Below, piece by piece: positions 35,472-45,146 of a stretch of DNA of 64,000 nucleotides. The notes below the pieces were generated by a model. The model saw only the letters and a list, made by a program, of their open reading frames with translations, ran no database searches and had not been told where the DNA came from. The position numbers and the translations under genes were made by a program. This DNA comes from Actinomycetales bacterium (GTDB lineage: Bacteria; Actinomycetota; Actinomycetes; Actinomycetales; Dermatophilaceae), in the NCBI GenBank assembly GCA_016710385.1, contig JADJVX010000018.1:248001-312000 (forward strand), written 5' to 3'. Numbering within the stretch: the first letter of the stretch is position 1; the number at the start of each line of letters is the position of its first letter.

Positions 35472-35987
35472 TCGGCCTTCGTGGCACGACCGGATCTCAA
35501 GGGTGGCGGCAGCGCGGGCACGCGGGCGACGACGGCGTTGCGCACGGCGGGCGTCGAGTTCGTCGTGCACAGCTACGAACACGATCCCGCAGCGCCGTCT
35601 TATGGGATCGAGGCGGCTCAGGCGCTCGGCATCCCGCCCGAACGGGTCTTCAAGACGCTCATCGTCGACACCGGCGCTGGCCTGGCGGTGGGAATCGTGC
35701 CGGTCGACCGGCAGCTGGACCTCAAGGCCATCGCCCAGGCGCTCCGGGCCAAACGGACCGACCTGGCGGCCGCCGCGGCCGCTCAACGCGCCACCGGCTA
35801 TGTCCTGGGTGGGATCAGTCCGTTCGGGCAGACCAAGACACTGCCCACGGTCCTGGATGCCAGCGCCGCCGAGCACGCGACCATCCTGGTCAGTGCCGGA
35901 CGGCGGGGTCTGGATGTCGAGTTGGCACCGGCCGATCTCGTCAGCGTCTGCCGGGCCACCGTCGCGCCCATTGCGCGGACGCGCTGA
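35433..35987 (+). CDS. ybaK: YbaK/EbsC-family aminoacyl-tRNA deacylase
   Basis: This trans-editing deacylase probably acts on Cys-tRNA(Pro). GVEFVVHSYEHDPAAPSYG, RVFKTLIVDTGAGLAVGIVP, AAQRATGYVLGGISPFGQTK (the conserved GxxxPFG) and LVSAGRRGLDVELAPADL are clear family parts. Two starts fit: GTG 35433 has GAGGAGG seven bases ahead and gives 184 residues; GTG 35481 gives 168, closer to family length. I list the first because of its ribosome-binding site. Confidence 0.9.
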   Translation: MSRLPAYPPRTAYSAFVARPDLKGGGSAGTRATTALRTAGVEFVVHSYEHDPAAPSYGIEAAQALGIPPERVFKTLIVDTGAGLAVGIVPVDRQLDLKAIAQALRAKRTDLAAAAAAQRATGYVLGGISPFGQTKTLPTVLDASAAEHATILVSAGRRGLDVELAPADLVSVCRATVAPIARTR

Positions 35988-36020
35988 CCTGCCGCCACCG
36001 GCCGCGCGTAGCGTGGGCCG

Positions 36021-37220
36021 GTGACCACCAGCCCGCCCCACGCTAGGCGGGGTCTGGTCCTCATTCTCGCCGCGCTGTCGATGATCGGGCCGTTCACGGT
36101 CGACACGATCTTCCCCGCGTTCCCTGCGATCGAGCGCGATTTCGCCGCCGATCCGGTGGCGATGCAGCAGACCATCAGCGTCTATCTGCTCACCCTCGGG
36201 GTGATGAGCCTGCTGCACGGACCGCTGTCCGATGCGATGGGGCGCAAACCGGTGATCGTCGTGGGCCTGGCCCTGTATGCCGTGGCCTCCGCCGTCTGTG
36301 CGCTCGCTCCCACCCTGCCGGTGCTCCTGCTCGGGCGCGGCCTGCAAGGGGTGTGTGCCGGAGCCGGGATGATCATCGGACGCACCATGGTGCGCGACCT
36401 CTTCCATGGCGAGGGTGCGCAGCGGATCATGGCCCAGATCTCGATGATCTTCGCCGTCGCGCCGGCGGTCGCACCGATCGCCGGTGGCTGGATCGTCGGT
36501 TTCGCCCACTGGCGGTGGATCTTCTGGTTTCTCACCGTTTTGAGCCTGGCCCTGGTGATCGTCACAGCGACCGCCCTGCCGGAGTCCCATCCGGAGGCAC
36601 TGCGCACGCCGCTGCGGGTCGGCGCCTTGGTGCAGGCGGTGCTGGGCTCGGCGCGCGACCGCGACGTCCGGCGGCTGGTCTATGTCGCCTCGTTCAACTT
36701 CGCGGCCCTCTTCACGTACATCGCATCGGCGCCGGCGATCGTGGTCACCCATCTGGGACTCGGGGCCGGTGACTTCGGGTGGCTGTTCGTCCCGGTGGTC
36801 ACCGCGATGATGTGCGGATCCTGGCTCACCGGTCGCCTGGCCGGACGGTTCGCGCCACAGAGCTTCGTCAACGCCGGGTTCGCGATCAGCTCGGCCGGTG
36901 CCCTCTGCGCCTTGCTGGTCGAGATCTCGGGCCTGCCGTCCCTGCCTTTCGTGCTGGTGGGGCCGATGCTCAGCGGCCTGGGCATCTCGCTGGTCTTCCC
37001 CCTCGTGACCCTGGTGCTCCTGGACGTGCGCCCGGCCCATCGGGGCACGCTGTCGACCTTGCAGGCCTTTGCCTCCACCTTGCTCAACGCGGTGGTGTCA
37101 GGAGCGCTCGTGCCGCTCGTCGCCGGCCGGCTGGAAACGATCTCCCTGGCGGCGTTGGGGTTCAGTCTGGCCGGCTGGGCCTGGTGGCGTCGCCACCAGC
37201 ACCTGCATCCCTCAGCCTGA
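36021..37220 (+). CDS. Bcr/CflA-family multidrug efflux MFS transporter
   Basis: The 399-residue transporter has twelve predicted membrane helices. DTIFPAFPAIERDFA near the N-terminus, LLHGPLSDAMGRKPVIVVGL (the MFS loop 2-3 motif) and GRGLQGVCAGAGMIIGRTMV are typical of Bcr/CflA drug-H+ antiporters. Start GTG 36021. It ends inside the convergent Lrp gene (9-bp overlap). Substrate range unknown. Confidence 0.9.
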   Translation: MTTSPPHARRGLVLILAALSMIGPFTVDTIFPAFPAIERDFAADPVAMQQTISVYLLTLGVMSLLHGPLSDAMGRKPVIVVGLALYAVASAVCALAPTLPVLLLGRGLQGVCAGAGMIIGRTMVRDLFHGEGAQRIMAQISMIFAVAPAVAPIAGGWIVGFAHWRWIFWFLTVLSLALVIVTATALPESHPEALRTPLRVGALVQAVLGSARDRDVRRLVYVASFNFAALFTYIASAPAIVVTHLGLGAGDFGWLFVPVVTAMMCGSWLTGRLAGRFAPQSFVNAGFAISSAGALCALLVEISGLPSLPFVLVGPMLSGLGISLVFPLVTLVLLDVRPAHRGTLSTLQAFASTLLNAVVSGALVPLVAGRLETISLAALGFSLAGWAWWRRHQHLHPSA

Positions 37221-37673
37221 TTCGGCGATCTTGGCGCCCAGGACGGGGCGCCCCTCCCAAGCAGTCGACAGGACGATCGTCGTGCGGGTCTGCACGTGCG
37301 CGATCGCGCGAATCCGAGCGAGCAGGTTTTCCAGGTCCAGCGGGGTGCCCACCCGCACCTTGGTGACGTAGTTGAAGTCGCCGGCCACCGAGTGGCAGGA
37401 CTCGATCTCGGGCAGCCCCTTGAGCCGTTCCGGGATGTCGTCCGGCGCGGCTGGGTCCAGGGGGGACAGCGAGATGTATGCCGTGAGCGCCAGCCCGACC
37501 TTCGCCGGGTCGATGACGGCCTGGAACCCCGTGATGACGCCGCGCTCCTCCAACCGTCGCACTCGCTGGTGCACGGCCGAGGTGGACAATCCGGTGGCCT
37601 TACCCAGATCGGTGTAGCTCATCCGCCCGTCGGCCGCGAGCAACGCCACCAGCTGCCGATCCAGCTTTTCCAT
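37212..37673 (-). CDS. Lrp/AsnC-family transcription regulator
   Basis: This 153-residue regulator has the helix-turn-helix SYTDLGKATGLSTSAVHQRV near residue 20-40 and a RAM-type ligand-binding C-terminal domain. EKLDRQLVALLAADGRMS is the usual opening. Lrp proteins respond to amino acids and often regulate neighbours: the MFS transporter and perhaps the amino-acid fermentation genes 4-5 kb away. It overlaps the MFS stop by 9 bp. Confidence 0.9.
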   Translation of the reverse strand: MEKLDRQLVALLAADGRMSYTDLGKATGLSTSAVHQRVRRLEERGVITGFQAVIDPAKVGLALTAYISLSPLDPAAPDDIPERLKGLPEIESCHSVAGDFNYVTKVRVGTPLDLENLLARIRAIAHVQTRTTIVLSTAWEGRPVLGAKIAESG

Positions 37674-37739
37674 GCACTCAGCCTACGCATCACCTCCGCG
37701 GTGGTCCGGGTCGCATCGCAGCCTGAGACGATGTCGGTC

Positions 37740-38678
37740 ATGACGACACCTGGCCGGCTCATGCTGCTGGACTCGGCGAGCTTGTACTTCCGCGCCTTCT
37801 ACGGCGTCCCCGACCAACGCGAGAGCCCTGCCGAGGCGCCGACCAATGCGGTGCGCGGGTTCCTGGACATGATTGCCACCCTCGTGGACCGGCATCGCCC
37901 CGACCACCTCGTGGCCTGCTGGGACAACGATTGGCGTCCCGCTTTCCGGGTCGAGGCGATCCCCAGCTATAAGACGCACCGGGTGGCTGACCAGACCACT
38001 GACCCGGATGCCGAAGAGGTGCCGGACCAGCTCGCGGTGCAGGTGCCGGTCATCATCTCGGCCCTGGAGGCCTTGGGCATCTGCCGCATCGGCGTCGACG
38101 GTTACGAGGCCGACGACGTCATCGGGGCGCTCACCGTCCGCCACCGCGGGCGCGGCCCAGTCGACATCGTCACCGGTGACCGTGACCTGTTCCAGCTCGT
38201 CGACGACAGTGCGGCGGTGCGTGTCATGTACACCGCGCGGGGTGGGGTTCGCGACGCCGATGCCGTGGATCAGGCCTTCCTCACCGCGAAGTACGCCGTG
38301 ACGACCGGGCCGGCATACGCCGATCTCGCGACCCTGCGCGGCGACTCCTCGGACGGGCTCCCCGGAGTCGCGGGGATCGGTGAGAAGACCGCCGCGTCCT
38401 TGTTGGCCACCTTCGGCTCACTGGCCGGGATCCAGGACGCGCTCGCCAGTGGCGATCCACGGATCAAAGGTGCGGTCCGTGCGCGCTTGGAGGCTGGCAC
38501 GGCATACCTGCAGGTGGCACCGGCGGTGGTGCGCGTCGCGGTGGATGCACCGGTGCCGGACCTACCGACGGCGGTGCCGACACGCGTCGCCGACCCGGTG
38601 TTGCTCAGTCGCCTGGCGGTCGACTATGGCCTGACCAACCCCTTCAACCGGGTTATCGCGGCGCTGGGTTTGGACTAG
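37740..38678 (+). CDS. 5'-3' exonuclease / flap endonuclease
   Basis: The 312-residue protein is like the N-terminal nuclease domain of DNA polymerase I as a stand-alone enzyme. Metal ligands are in LLDSASLYFRAFYG, CWDNDWRPAFR, GYEADDVIGAL and VTGDRDLFQLV; the helix-hairpin-helix is GVAGIGEKTAASLL. ATG 37740 follows the divergent Lrp gene. It may help remove RNA primers or flaps. Confidence 0.92.
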   Translation: MTTPGRLMLLDSASLYFRAFYGVPDQRESPAEAPTNAVRGFLDMIATLVDRHRPDHLVACWDNDWRPAFRVEAIPSYKTHRVADQTTDPDAEEVPDQLAVQVPVIISALEALGICRIGVDGYEADDVIGALTVRHRGRGPVDIVTGDRDLFQLVDDSAAVRVMYTARGGVRDADAVDQAFLTAKYAVTTGPAYADLATLRGDSSDGLPGVAGIGEKTAASLLATFGSLAGIQDALASGDPRIKGAVRARLEAGTAYLQVAPAVVRVAVDAPVPDLPTAVPTRVADPVLLSRLAVDYGLTNPFNRVIAALGLD

Positions 38679-38692
38679 GCGAGCGGGCGAGG

Positions 38693-40177
38693 TCAGGACG
38701 GCGCAGGCGCGGCCAACAACTCCTGCAGGCTGGCCTGGAAGTAGTCGGGCAAGCGACGGTAGTCCGGGACGATGTCGCGGCACGCTGTCGTGCCCAGCAG
38801 CATCCGGTCGCCCAGGCTCATGCCGCCGACGAGGATGCCGCAGCCCGGGGTGAGGAAGCCGTAGAGGAAGTACTCCTGCATCTGCGCTCCCCCGTAGGTG
38901 GGAGCCACCCGCGGACCTTTGACGTTGGAAACGGCGACGTTGTACATCCGCGGGACCATGCCGATCGGAAGCGCGGTCATGATCCGCGCGCCCGGGGCCA
39001 TGACCGCCGACGGAACCAGACCTGCGGCCCGCCGCATGAGATGGCTGGGCATGTTGTCCCAGGTGGTCTTGGCGCGCGTGGCAGCGTCGTGGGCGAACTG
39101 CAGCCGGGCGATGGGGTCCTCGAGGTGGGTCGGCAGCGGGAGGAAGAGCATCCACACGTGGTTGGCCCAGCGGTCGACCTCCTCGCCAGTGCGCCACGAG
39201 ATGGGGGCGGAGCCCACCAACGGCTCGTCCGGCACCGTGCCGTGGTCGGCCATGTAGGCGCGCAGCCCGCCCGCGACCACCGCGAGCACGGCATCGTTGA
39301 TGGTGCCGCCGACCTTCTTGCCGATGGTGCGCAGGTCGCCGATCCCCAGGTCGGCCGTCGTGATGCCAAGGTTGTTGGTCACTGCACCGTTGAACGGGCT
39401 CGCGGGGGGACTCATCGTCGGCATCAGCGGGTCGATCTGGTCGGCGCCTGCGCCGGCGACCTTGCGTAGGACGCCCGCGATGGGTGCCGGGAGGCTGCCG
39501 GGCAAGACCCGGAGCGCCGTGCGGGGCACCGTGGCCCAGCCCTCTCGGTCAACTTGACCCTTGGCCCAGGCGATCAGATCGCCCTGCAGGCGCAGGAACT
39601 CCACCGGTTTGGCGACCAATCCCTGCAGGCCGCGTTTGACCAACTCGGCCTGACGCCGGCGACCGCGCAGCACCTCGGCTGGTCGCGCGGTGGCCTTCTC
39701 GACCGGGTCGTCGGAGAGCAGGTCGTAGATCGCCCACAGCGCACTGCCGTCGGTGAGCCCATGAGTGATCTTGACGACGTAGGCGAAACGCCCCCCTTCC
39801 AGGCCCTCGACCAGGTAGATCCGCCACATCGGCCGGTCCCGTGGCAGGTGCTCAGCCATGATCTCGTCGACGACCTCGTGGAACTGTTCTTCGGTGCCTG
39901 GCATCGGCACCGTGACGCCCACGACGTGGTGGGTGAGGTCGACCTCGCCGGTCTCCACCCAGTGCCGCTGGTCCAGTCCGAACGGCACCGACTGCAGCGT
40001 CCAGCGCAGCAGATCGAGCACCGGCAGCCGCTCGGCCACCCGGTTGCGCAAGAACTCCAACCGACCGCCAGTCGGGCCGTCGCCCGGCTCGAAGACGGCC
40101 ACGCCCGCGACGTGGCCGGTGGTGCGGGGGGTATCGAGCGCGAGGTACATCTCATCGAGGCCGGTCAGCCGTTGCAT
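38693..40177 (-). CDS. WS/DGAT-family wax ester synthase / diacylglycerol acyltransferase
   Basis: The 494-residue acyltransferase would make triacylglycerol or wax esters from acyl-CoA for storage. The active-site motif HHxxxDG reads THGLTDG here, so the first His is Thr while the second, catalytic His remains. NNLGITTADLGIGDLR and ISNVKGP-like VSNVKGPRVAP and the PLW-type N-terminus (MQRLTGLDEMYLALDT) fit the family. It lies alone on the minus strand upstream of a separate gene set. Confidence 0.88.
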   Translation of the reverse strand: MQRLTGLDEMYLALDTPRTTGHVAGVAVFEPGDGPTGGRLEFLRNRVAERLPVLDLLRWTLQSVPFGLDQRHWVETGEVDLTHHVVGVTVPMPGTEEQFHEVVDEIMAEHLPRDRPMWRIYLVEGLEGGRFAYVVKITHGLTDGSALWAIYDLLSDDPVEKATARPAEVLRGRRRQAELVKRGLQGLVAKPVEFLRLQGDLIAWAKGQVDREGWATVPRTALRVLPGSLPAPIAGVLRKVAGAGADQIDPLMPTMSPPASPFNGAVTNNLGITTADLGIGDLRTIGKKVGGTINDAVLAVVAGGLRAYMADHGTVPDEPLVGSAPISWRTGEEVDRWANHVWMLFLPLPTHLEDPIARLQFAHDAATRAKTTWDNMPSHLMRRAAGLVPSAVMAPGARIMTALPIGMVPRMYNVAVSNVKGPRVAPTYGGAQMQEYFLYGFLTPGCGILVGGMSLGDRMLLGTTACRDIVPDYRRLPDYFQASLQELLAAPAPS

Positions 40178-40290
40178 TCCCGCAGGTCCTTTCGCAGCGT
40201 GATCCCAGGGGCTTCGACGACGCTAGTGGAGGCGACCGACCGTTCGGTTCTGCACGTGACGTACGCCGCGCGTGAGGTGCGCCTCCTCGC

Positions 40291-43107
40291 TCAGTCGAGC
40301 CGATCCGCAGCGACCACGCCGCGCAGCACCGCGTCGGCGGCCTGGCGAGCCTTGCGTCGCAACGCCGGATGCGGCGCCACATCGCCGAGCTGCCCGAGCA
40401 GGTCGATGAGTTGCTTGCACCGCCGCACGAAGTCGCCCGCCGCCAGGTCGGACCCGCGCAGCACGAGTTCCAGGCGCCGTCCGGTGGCCCACGCGTGAAT
40501 CATCCAGGCCAGCCCCGCGTCGGGGGCGCTGGTGACCGGCAGATGGTGGTGCTGCTCGGCTTCGGTCAACCCCGACCAGATCGCCATCGTCGCCTCGACG
40601 GCCTCGGCCACCGCGGTGTTGGGCATGCGCGGCGAGGGGTCGGCGTCGTCGCGCCGCGGCTCGTGGACGAGCATGGACACCGCCGCGGCAAGTCCGGGGG
40701 CATCGAGGGTGTTCCAGACCCCGGCCCGCAGGCACTCGGCCGCGAGCAGGTCTCGCTCGGTGTAGATCCGACGCAGCGCCTGCCCCTGGGCGGTCACGCC
40801 GCTGCCGTCGGGCGTCAGGTAGCCGCGCTCGACGAGCAACTCGCAGATCCGGTCGAAGGTGCGCGCGACGGTGTTGGTCCGACCGGCCACCTCGGCGGCC
40901 AGTCGGTCGGCTTCCCGGCGCAGCCGCCACCACTTCTGCGTCCACCGGGCGTGCTCTTCGCGATCGGGGCAGCTGTGACAGGGATGCCCGCGCAGTCGGG
41001 CTCGGGCAGCCGCCACGCGTTCGGCCGTCGAGTCGGTAGCCTCCGCGCCGTCGAGCGAGCTGGTATGCCGTCGCGAGGCCGACCGGGTGGGCGCCGCTGT
41101 ACTGTCGGGGTTGCCGGGGTTGCGGGGATTGTCGGGATTATCGCTGGCGACCTGCTGCTCTCGGGGCAGGCGCGACACGGTGATCCGCAGGGTCGCCGAC
41201 ACGTCGCGGCGGGACTTGGGATTCCGGGGATTGAACGAACGGGGTAGCCGGACGTTGGACAACGCCACGACCGGGGCCGCGATATCGGCGGGAGTGAGCC
41301 GCACGAACTGCCGATCCTCGGTGACCACCGCCGGGCTGGGGGCGTGGTCACCGCCGCGCGCGGAGGCGACGACCACGGCATACCCGCGGTGCCGTCCGGA
41401 TGGAATGCGGATGACATCGCCGATCCGCAACCGGCCCAAGGACTGCGCGGAGTGCTCACGAGTGCGAGCCTGCCGGTCCTTGACCGCCCCCTTTTCCAGC
41501 CGCCGCAACTCCTCCCGGATCGCGGCATACTCCCCAAAGTCGCCCAGGTGGCAGACCCAGCGCTCGGCGATCTCGTCGAGCTCGCGCTCGTGACGCCGCA
41601 CCGCGCGGGCCATCCCCACGACACCCCGGTCGGCCTGGAACTGCGCGAACGACGTCTCGAGCACCTCACGAGCCCGATCACGGCCCACCGTGGCGACCAG
41701 GTTGACCGCCATATTGGACGTCGGCCGGAAGCTCGAGTGCAACGGGTAGGTGCGGGTCGCCGCCAAACCGCCCACGGCGACTGGGTCCAGGCCCCGCGAC
41801 CACAGCACGACGGCATGGCCCTCGATGTCGATGCCCCGGCGTCCGGCCCGCCCGGTGAGCTGGGTGTATTCCGCGGCGGTGAGGTCGGCATGAGACTCGC
41901 CGTTGTACTTCACCAGGCGTTCGAGGACGACGGTGCGCGCCGGCATGTTGATGCCCAGGGCAAGGGTCTCGGTCGCGAAGACGGCCCGCACCCGTCCGGC
42001 GCTGAACAACTCCTCGACGATCTCACGGAAGGTCGGCAGCATGCCGGCGTGGTGAGCGGCGAACCCGCGGGTCAGTCCGTCAACGAAGTCCCAGTAGCCC
42101 AGCACGCCGAGGTCCTCGTCCCCGAGGCCCGCGACGCGCTCCTCAACCAGGCGACGGATCGCCTCGCCCTCCTCGCTCGGGATGAGCCGTATCCCGCGCC
42201 CCAACAGTTGGGCGACGGCCGCGTCACACCCGGCCCGGCTGAAGATGAAGGTGATCGCCGGCAGCAAACCCTCACGGTCCAGCGCCGTCACGACCTCGGC
42301 CCGACTCGGCGTCACACCCGTCCGGGGGTGCTGATGGGTTCGGTCTGCACCCTGGCGGCTGCGCACCTCGCCTCGCCGCGCCGGTAGGCCGGCACTCCTG
42401 CGCCGTTCCTCGTCGCGGATGCGGTCGACGAGTTCCGGGTTGACCGAAACCCGGCCACCCGACTCGACGAACAAGTCGTACATCGTGCGCCCAACCATGA
42501 GGTGCTGCCAGAGCGGCACCGGCCGGTGCTCCGAGACCACGACCTCGACGGCGCCACGCACGTGCGCCAACCATTCGCCGAACTCCTCGGCGTTGGACAC
42601 CGTCGCCGACAGCGAGACGACGACGACGTCCTCAGGCAGGTGGATGATCACTTCCTCCCACACCGCGCCCCGGAAGCGATCGGCGAGGTAGTGCACCTCA
42701 TCCATGACGACATACCCGAGGCCCACCAACGCGGGCGACCCGGCATACATCATGTTGCGGAGCACTTCCGTGGTCATGACGACGACGGGCGCATCGCCGT
42801 TGATCGCCGAGTCCCCGGTGAGCAGCCCGACCTGAGCGGGCCCATGGCGACGGACCAAGTCGAGATACTTCTGGTTGGACAGCGCCTTGATCGGCGTCGT
42901 GTAGAAGGCCTTCCGGCCGGTAGCGAGGGCCTGGTAGACGGCGAACTCGCCCACCACCGTCTTGCCGGCACCGGTCGGAGCGGCGACCAGGACTCCCGCC
43001 CCCGCAGCGACCGCAGTGCAGGCCTGCACCTGAAATCCGTCCAGCGGGAACGGGAGCCCAGCGGAGAACGACGCGACCGCCTGCGCAGCGGCGCTGGCCG
43101 CAGTCAT
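40291..43107 (-). CDS. helY: Ski2-type DEAD/DEAH RNA helicase HelY
   Basis: This 938-residue superfamily-2 helicase has Walker A APTGAGKT (about 45-52), DEVH in VMDEVHYLADRF, SAT in VSLSATVSNAEEF and a helicase C domain with QLTGRAGRRGIDIEGHAV. The long C-terminal region (SK12_C-like plus beta-barrel insert) matches HelY. ATG 43107 overlaps the DAG-kinase stop. Position next to tatC, tatA and pafBC is as in mycobacteria. Confidence 0.93.
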   Translation of the reverse strand: MTAASAAAQAVASFSAGLPFPLDGFQVQACTAVAAGAGVLVAAPTGAGKTVVGEFAVYQALATGRKAFYTTPIKALSNQKYLDLVRRHGPAQVGLLTGDSAINGDAPVVVMTTEVLRNMMYAGSPALVGLGYVVMDEVHYLADRFRGAVWEEVIIHLPEDVVVVSLSATVSNAEEFGEWLAHVRGAVEVVVSEHRPVPLWQHLMVGRTMYDLFVESGGRVSVNPELVDRIRDEERRRSAGLPARRGEVRSRQGADRTHQHPRTGVTPSRAEVVTALDREGLLPAITFIFSRAGCDAAVAQLLGRGIRLIPSEEGEAIRRLVEERVAGLGDEDLGVLGYWDFVDGLTRGFAAHHAGMLPTFREIVEELFSAGRVRAVFATETLALGINMPARTVVLERLVKYNGESHADLTAAEYTQLTGRAGRRGIDIEGHAVVLWSRGLDPVAVGGLAATRTYPLHSSFRPTSNMAVNLVATVGRDRAREVLETSFAQFQADRGVVGMARAVRRHERELDEIAERWVCHLGDFGEYAAIREELRRLEKGAVKDRQARTREHSAQSLGRLRIGDVIRIPSGRHRGYAVVVASARGGDHAPSPAVVTEDRQFVRLTPADIAAPVVALSNVRLPRSFNPRNPKSRRDVSATLRITVSRLPREQQVASDNPDNPRNPGNPDSTAAPTRSASRRHTSSLDGAEATDSTAERVAAARARLRGHPCHSCPDREEHARWTQKWWRLRREADRLAAEVAGRTNTVARTFDRICELLVERGYLTPDGSGVTAQGQALRRIYTERDLLAAECLRAGVWNTLDAPGLAAAVSMLVHEPRRDDADPSPRMPNTAVAEAVEATMAIWSGLTEAEQHHHLPVTSAPDAGLAWMIHAWATGRRLELVLRGSDLAAGDFVRRCKQLIDLLGQLGDVAPHPALRRKARQAADAVLRGVVAADRLD

Positions 43108-44012
43108 GTCGCGAGGATCGTCAGCGTCCCGACCGCGACATCGAGCTGGAGGGGCAACGGGAGGAAATCCTCACCGTCGGCCTGAGACCGGATGCCCGGC
43201 GAGTCGAGGGTCACTCGGCGGCCCCGCAAGATCTGCACCGCAGGATGGCTGACGTGCCCGCCGGAGAACACCTTCGGGAAGATCTTGAGGAATTCCAGCC
43301 GACCGATCTGGTGCAGCACCATGACGTCAAAGAGACCATCGGCCACGTCGGCGTCCGGACAGACCAGCATCCCCCCGCCGAAGCACCCGCCGTTGCCGAC
43401 AGCCACCAGCATGGCAGTGGTGTCCACCGTGACGTCGTCGACCTGGACGGCATACGGAATGCCACGGAAGCGCGGCAGCTCCAGGGCCACAGCGGCCAGA
43501 TACCGCGGGGTGCCGTGCAGCAGGCGGAGGGTCTTGCCGCGGTCGTTGACGAGCGTGTCGAATCCCCCACCGAGCACCCCGAGGAAATGGCGGTCGCCGG
43601 TCGGGGTGTGGGCCACCCCGAGGTCGATCCGGCGGGTCGCGCCCGCCGTGACCAATCGCGCCATGGCGGCCACATCACCGCGCGGCATACCGAGGGTGCG
43701 AGCGTTGTCATTGCCGGTGCCCGCAGCCAGGATTCCGAGCGCGACATCCTGCCCGGCGCACACATTGGCCGCGAGGTGGGCGGTGCCGTCTCCCCCGATC
43801 GCGACCAGGGTGTCGACGGCGCCCCCGGCGACGGCAGCCGTGGATCGACTCCGCGCGGTCTCGAGATCGGGGCCGGACAGGTCGAGGACCTCGTGCCCGT
43901 CCCGGCGCAGCAGGGTGGTGAGGTCGGCGCCGAGGGCACCGGCCCCATGACGCCCCGAATTGGCGTTGGCGAGGATGCCGACTCTTCGGGTTGACAGCGG
44001 GGCGGCAGACAC
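43104..44012 (-). CDS. Diacylglycerol kinase-type lipid kinase
   Basis: The 302-residue protein has the DagK catalytic domain: GILANANSGRHG at the N-terminus, VAIGGDGTAHLAANV (nucleotide site) and LAAGTGNDNARTLGMP. ADGE in SQADGEDFLPLPL is the conserved C-terminal acidic motif. It may phosphorylate diacylglycerol or a related lipid. Its stop overlaps the helY start (ATGA), with tatC upstream. In mycobacteria a similar gene sits in the same region. Confidence 0.9.
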   Translation of the reverse strand: MSAAPLSTRRVGILANANSGRHGAGALGADLTTLLRRDGHEVLDLSGPDLETARSRSTAAVAGGAVDTLVAIGGDGTAHLAANVCAGQDVALGILAAGTGNDNARTLGMPRGDVAAMARLVTAGATRRIDLGVAHTPTGDRHFLGVLGGGFDTLVNDRGKTLRLLHGTPRYLAAVALELPRFRGIPYAVQVDDVTVDTTAMLVAVGNGGCFGGGMLVCPDADVADGLFDVMVLHQIGRLEFLKIFPKVFSGGHVSHPAVQILRGRRVTLDSPGIRSQADGEDFLPLPLQLDVAVGTLTILAT

Positions 44013-44021
44013 AGCGTGAGG

Positions 44022-44843
44022 CTACAGGGTCGACCCTTGATCGTCCGGGACATTGAGCCAGTCCACCGAGGCGTCTCGCTTGGCCCGACGGCGGTCCAGC
44101 AGCCAGCCGATCCCCACAGCCACGAAGTAGAGCGCCACCATGGGCAGCGCCATGAGGATCATCATCCACGGGTCGGGGGTGGGAGTCATGATCGCCGTGA
44201 ACAGGAAGCAGAGGAAGACCGCGACCCGCCAGCCCTTGATCATGACGCGCGAGGGCAGGGCGCCCATCGCGTTGAGCCCGACGAGGAACACCGGCAGCAG
44301 GAAGGCCAGGCCGAAGGCGAGGATGAACTTCAGCACGAAAGAGAGGTAATCGGCGCTGCCGAGGATGTTGGAGCCGCTGTCGGGAGCGAAGGACAACAGG
44401 GTCTCGACGGCCCGCGGCAGCACGAGGTAGGACATATAGCAGCCGGACAGGAACAGTGGCACTGCGGCTGCGACGAAGGCGACCGAAAGCTTCTTCTCCT
44501 TGCGGGTCAGTCCCGGAAGGATGAAGGCCCAGATCTGCCACAGCCAGATGGGCGAGCTGACGATGAGCCCGACAAACAGGCTCACGGCAATGAAGATCGA
44601 GAAGGCGTCGGTGATCTGCGGGAAGTTGACCGTCGTCACCGCCCCAGCCGCCTTGCGGGCCGCCAACTCGCGGATCGGCAGGGTCAGGGTGTCGTAGAGC
44701 GTGGCGTAATACTTACCGCCGACGATCGAACCGGCGAGGATCGCCAGGACCGACACCACAGTGCGTCGGCGTAACTCACGCAAGTGCTCCCCGAGGGTCA
44801 TCCGCCCTTCGGGGTCACGGTCGCGGCGCAGGCGCAGGCGCAC
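44022..44843 (-). CDS. tatC: Twin-arginine translocase subunit TatC
   Basis: TatC recognises twin-arginine signal peptides at the membrane. The 273-residue protein has six helices, the opening MTLGEHLRELRRR with the conserved HLxELR, and later PSPIWLW-type SPIWLWQIWAFILPGLTRKE. The start at 44843 includes an extra basic N-tail; internal ATG (MTLGEHL) is an alternative. tatA is 39 bp upstream on the same strand. Confidence 0.95.
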   Translation of the reverse strand: MRLRLRRDRDPEGRMTLGEHLRELRRRTVVSVLAILAGSIVGGKYYATLYDTLTLPIRELAARKAAGAVTTVNFPQITDAFSIFIAVSLFVGLIVSSPIWLWQIWAFILPGLTRKEKKLSVAFVAAAVPLFLSGCYMSYLVLPRAVETLLSFAPDSGSNILGSADYLSFVLKFILAFGLAFLLPVFLVGLNAMGALPSRVMIKGWRVAVFLCFLFTAIMTPTPDPWMMILMALPMVALYFVAVGIGWLLDRRRAKRDASVDWLNVPDDQGSTL

Positions 44844-44882
44844 GGTCAGCGGTGGGAGTCGGCTGGGCCAGCGGCCCGGGAC

Positions 44883-45146
44883 TCAGACCCGGTCGCCCGG
44901 AGCGGGGTCGGCCTGGGTGGACTCCGACTGGCGCGGCGGGACCACATCGCCGGGCACCGTGTCCGTGGCGGCCGGGCTCGGCTTGGAGGTGGTGCCGTCG
45001 TTCTTCATCTCGTTGACCTCGGACTTGAAGATCCGCATCGACCGGCCGACGCTGCGCGCCATGTCGGGCAGCTTCTTCCATCCGAACAGCAGCACGAGCA
45101 GCAGGAGCACGACGATGAAGTGGCTCGGCTCGCGGAACAGGTTCAT
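44883..45146 (-). CDS. tatA: Twin-arginine translocase subunit TatA
   Basis: This 87-residue single-helix protein forms the Tat pore. HFIVVLLLLVLLFGWKKLPD is the membrane helix and hinge with the FG pair, followed by an amphipathic helix ARSVGRSMRIFKSEV and a polar tail. ATG 45146 overlaps the stop of the small coiled-coil gene upstream (ATGA), so it is coupled with pafC and that gene. Confidence 0.95.
   Translation of the reverse strand: MNLFREPSHFIVVLLLLVLLFGWKKLPDMARSVGRSMRIFKSEVNEMKNDGTTSKPSPAATDTVPGDVVPPRQSESTQADPAPGDRV

Noticed and set aside
34653..37040. A 795-residue open frame on the minus strand
   Set aside because: It is antisense to the MFS gene and overlaps the monooxygenase and ybaK genes, has low-complexity R/G/P/D composition and no domain. 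It is an artefact of high GC.
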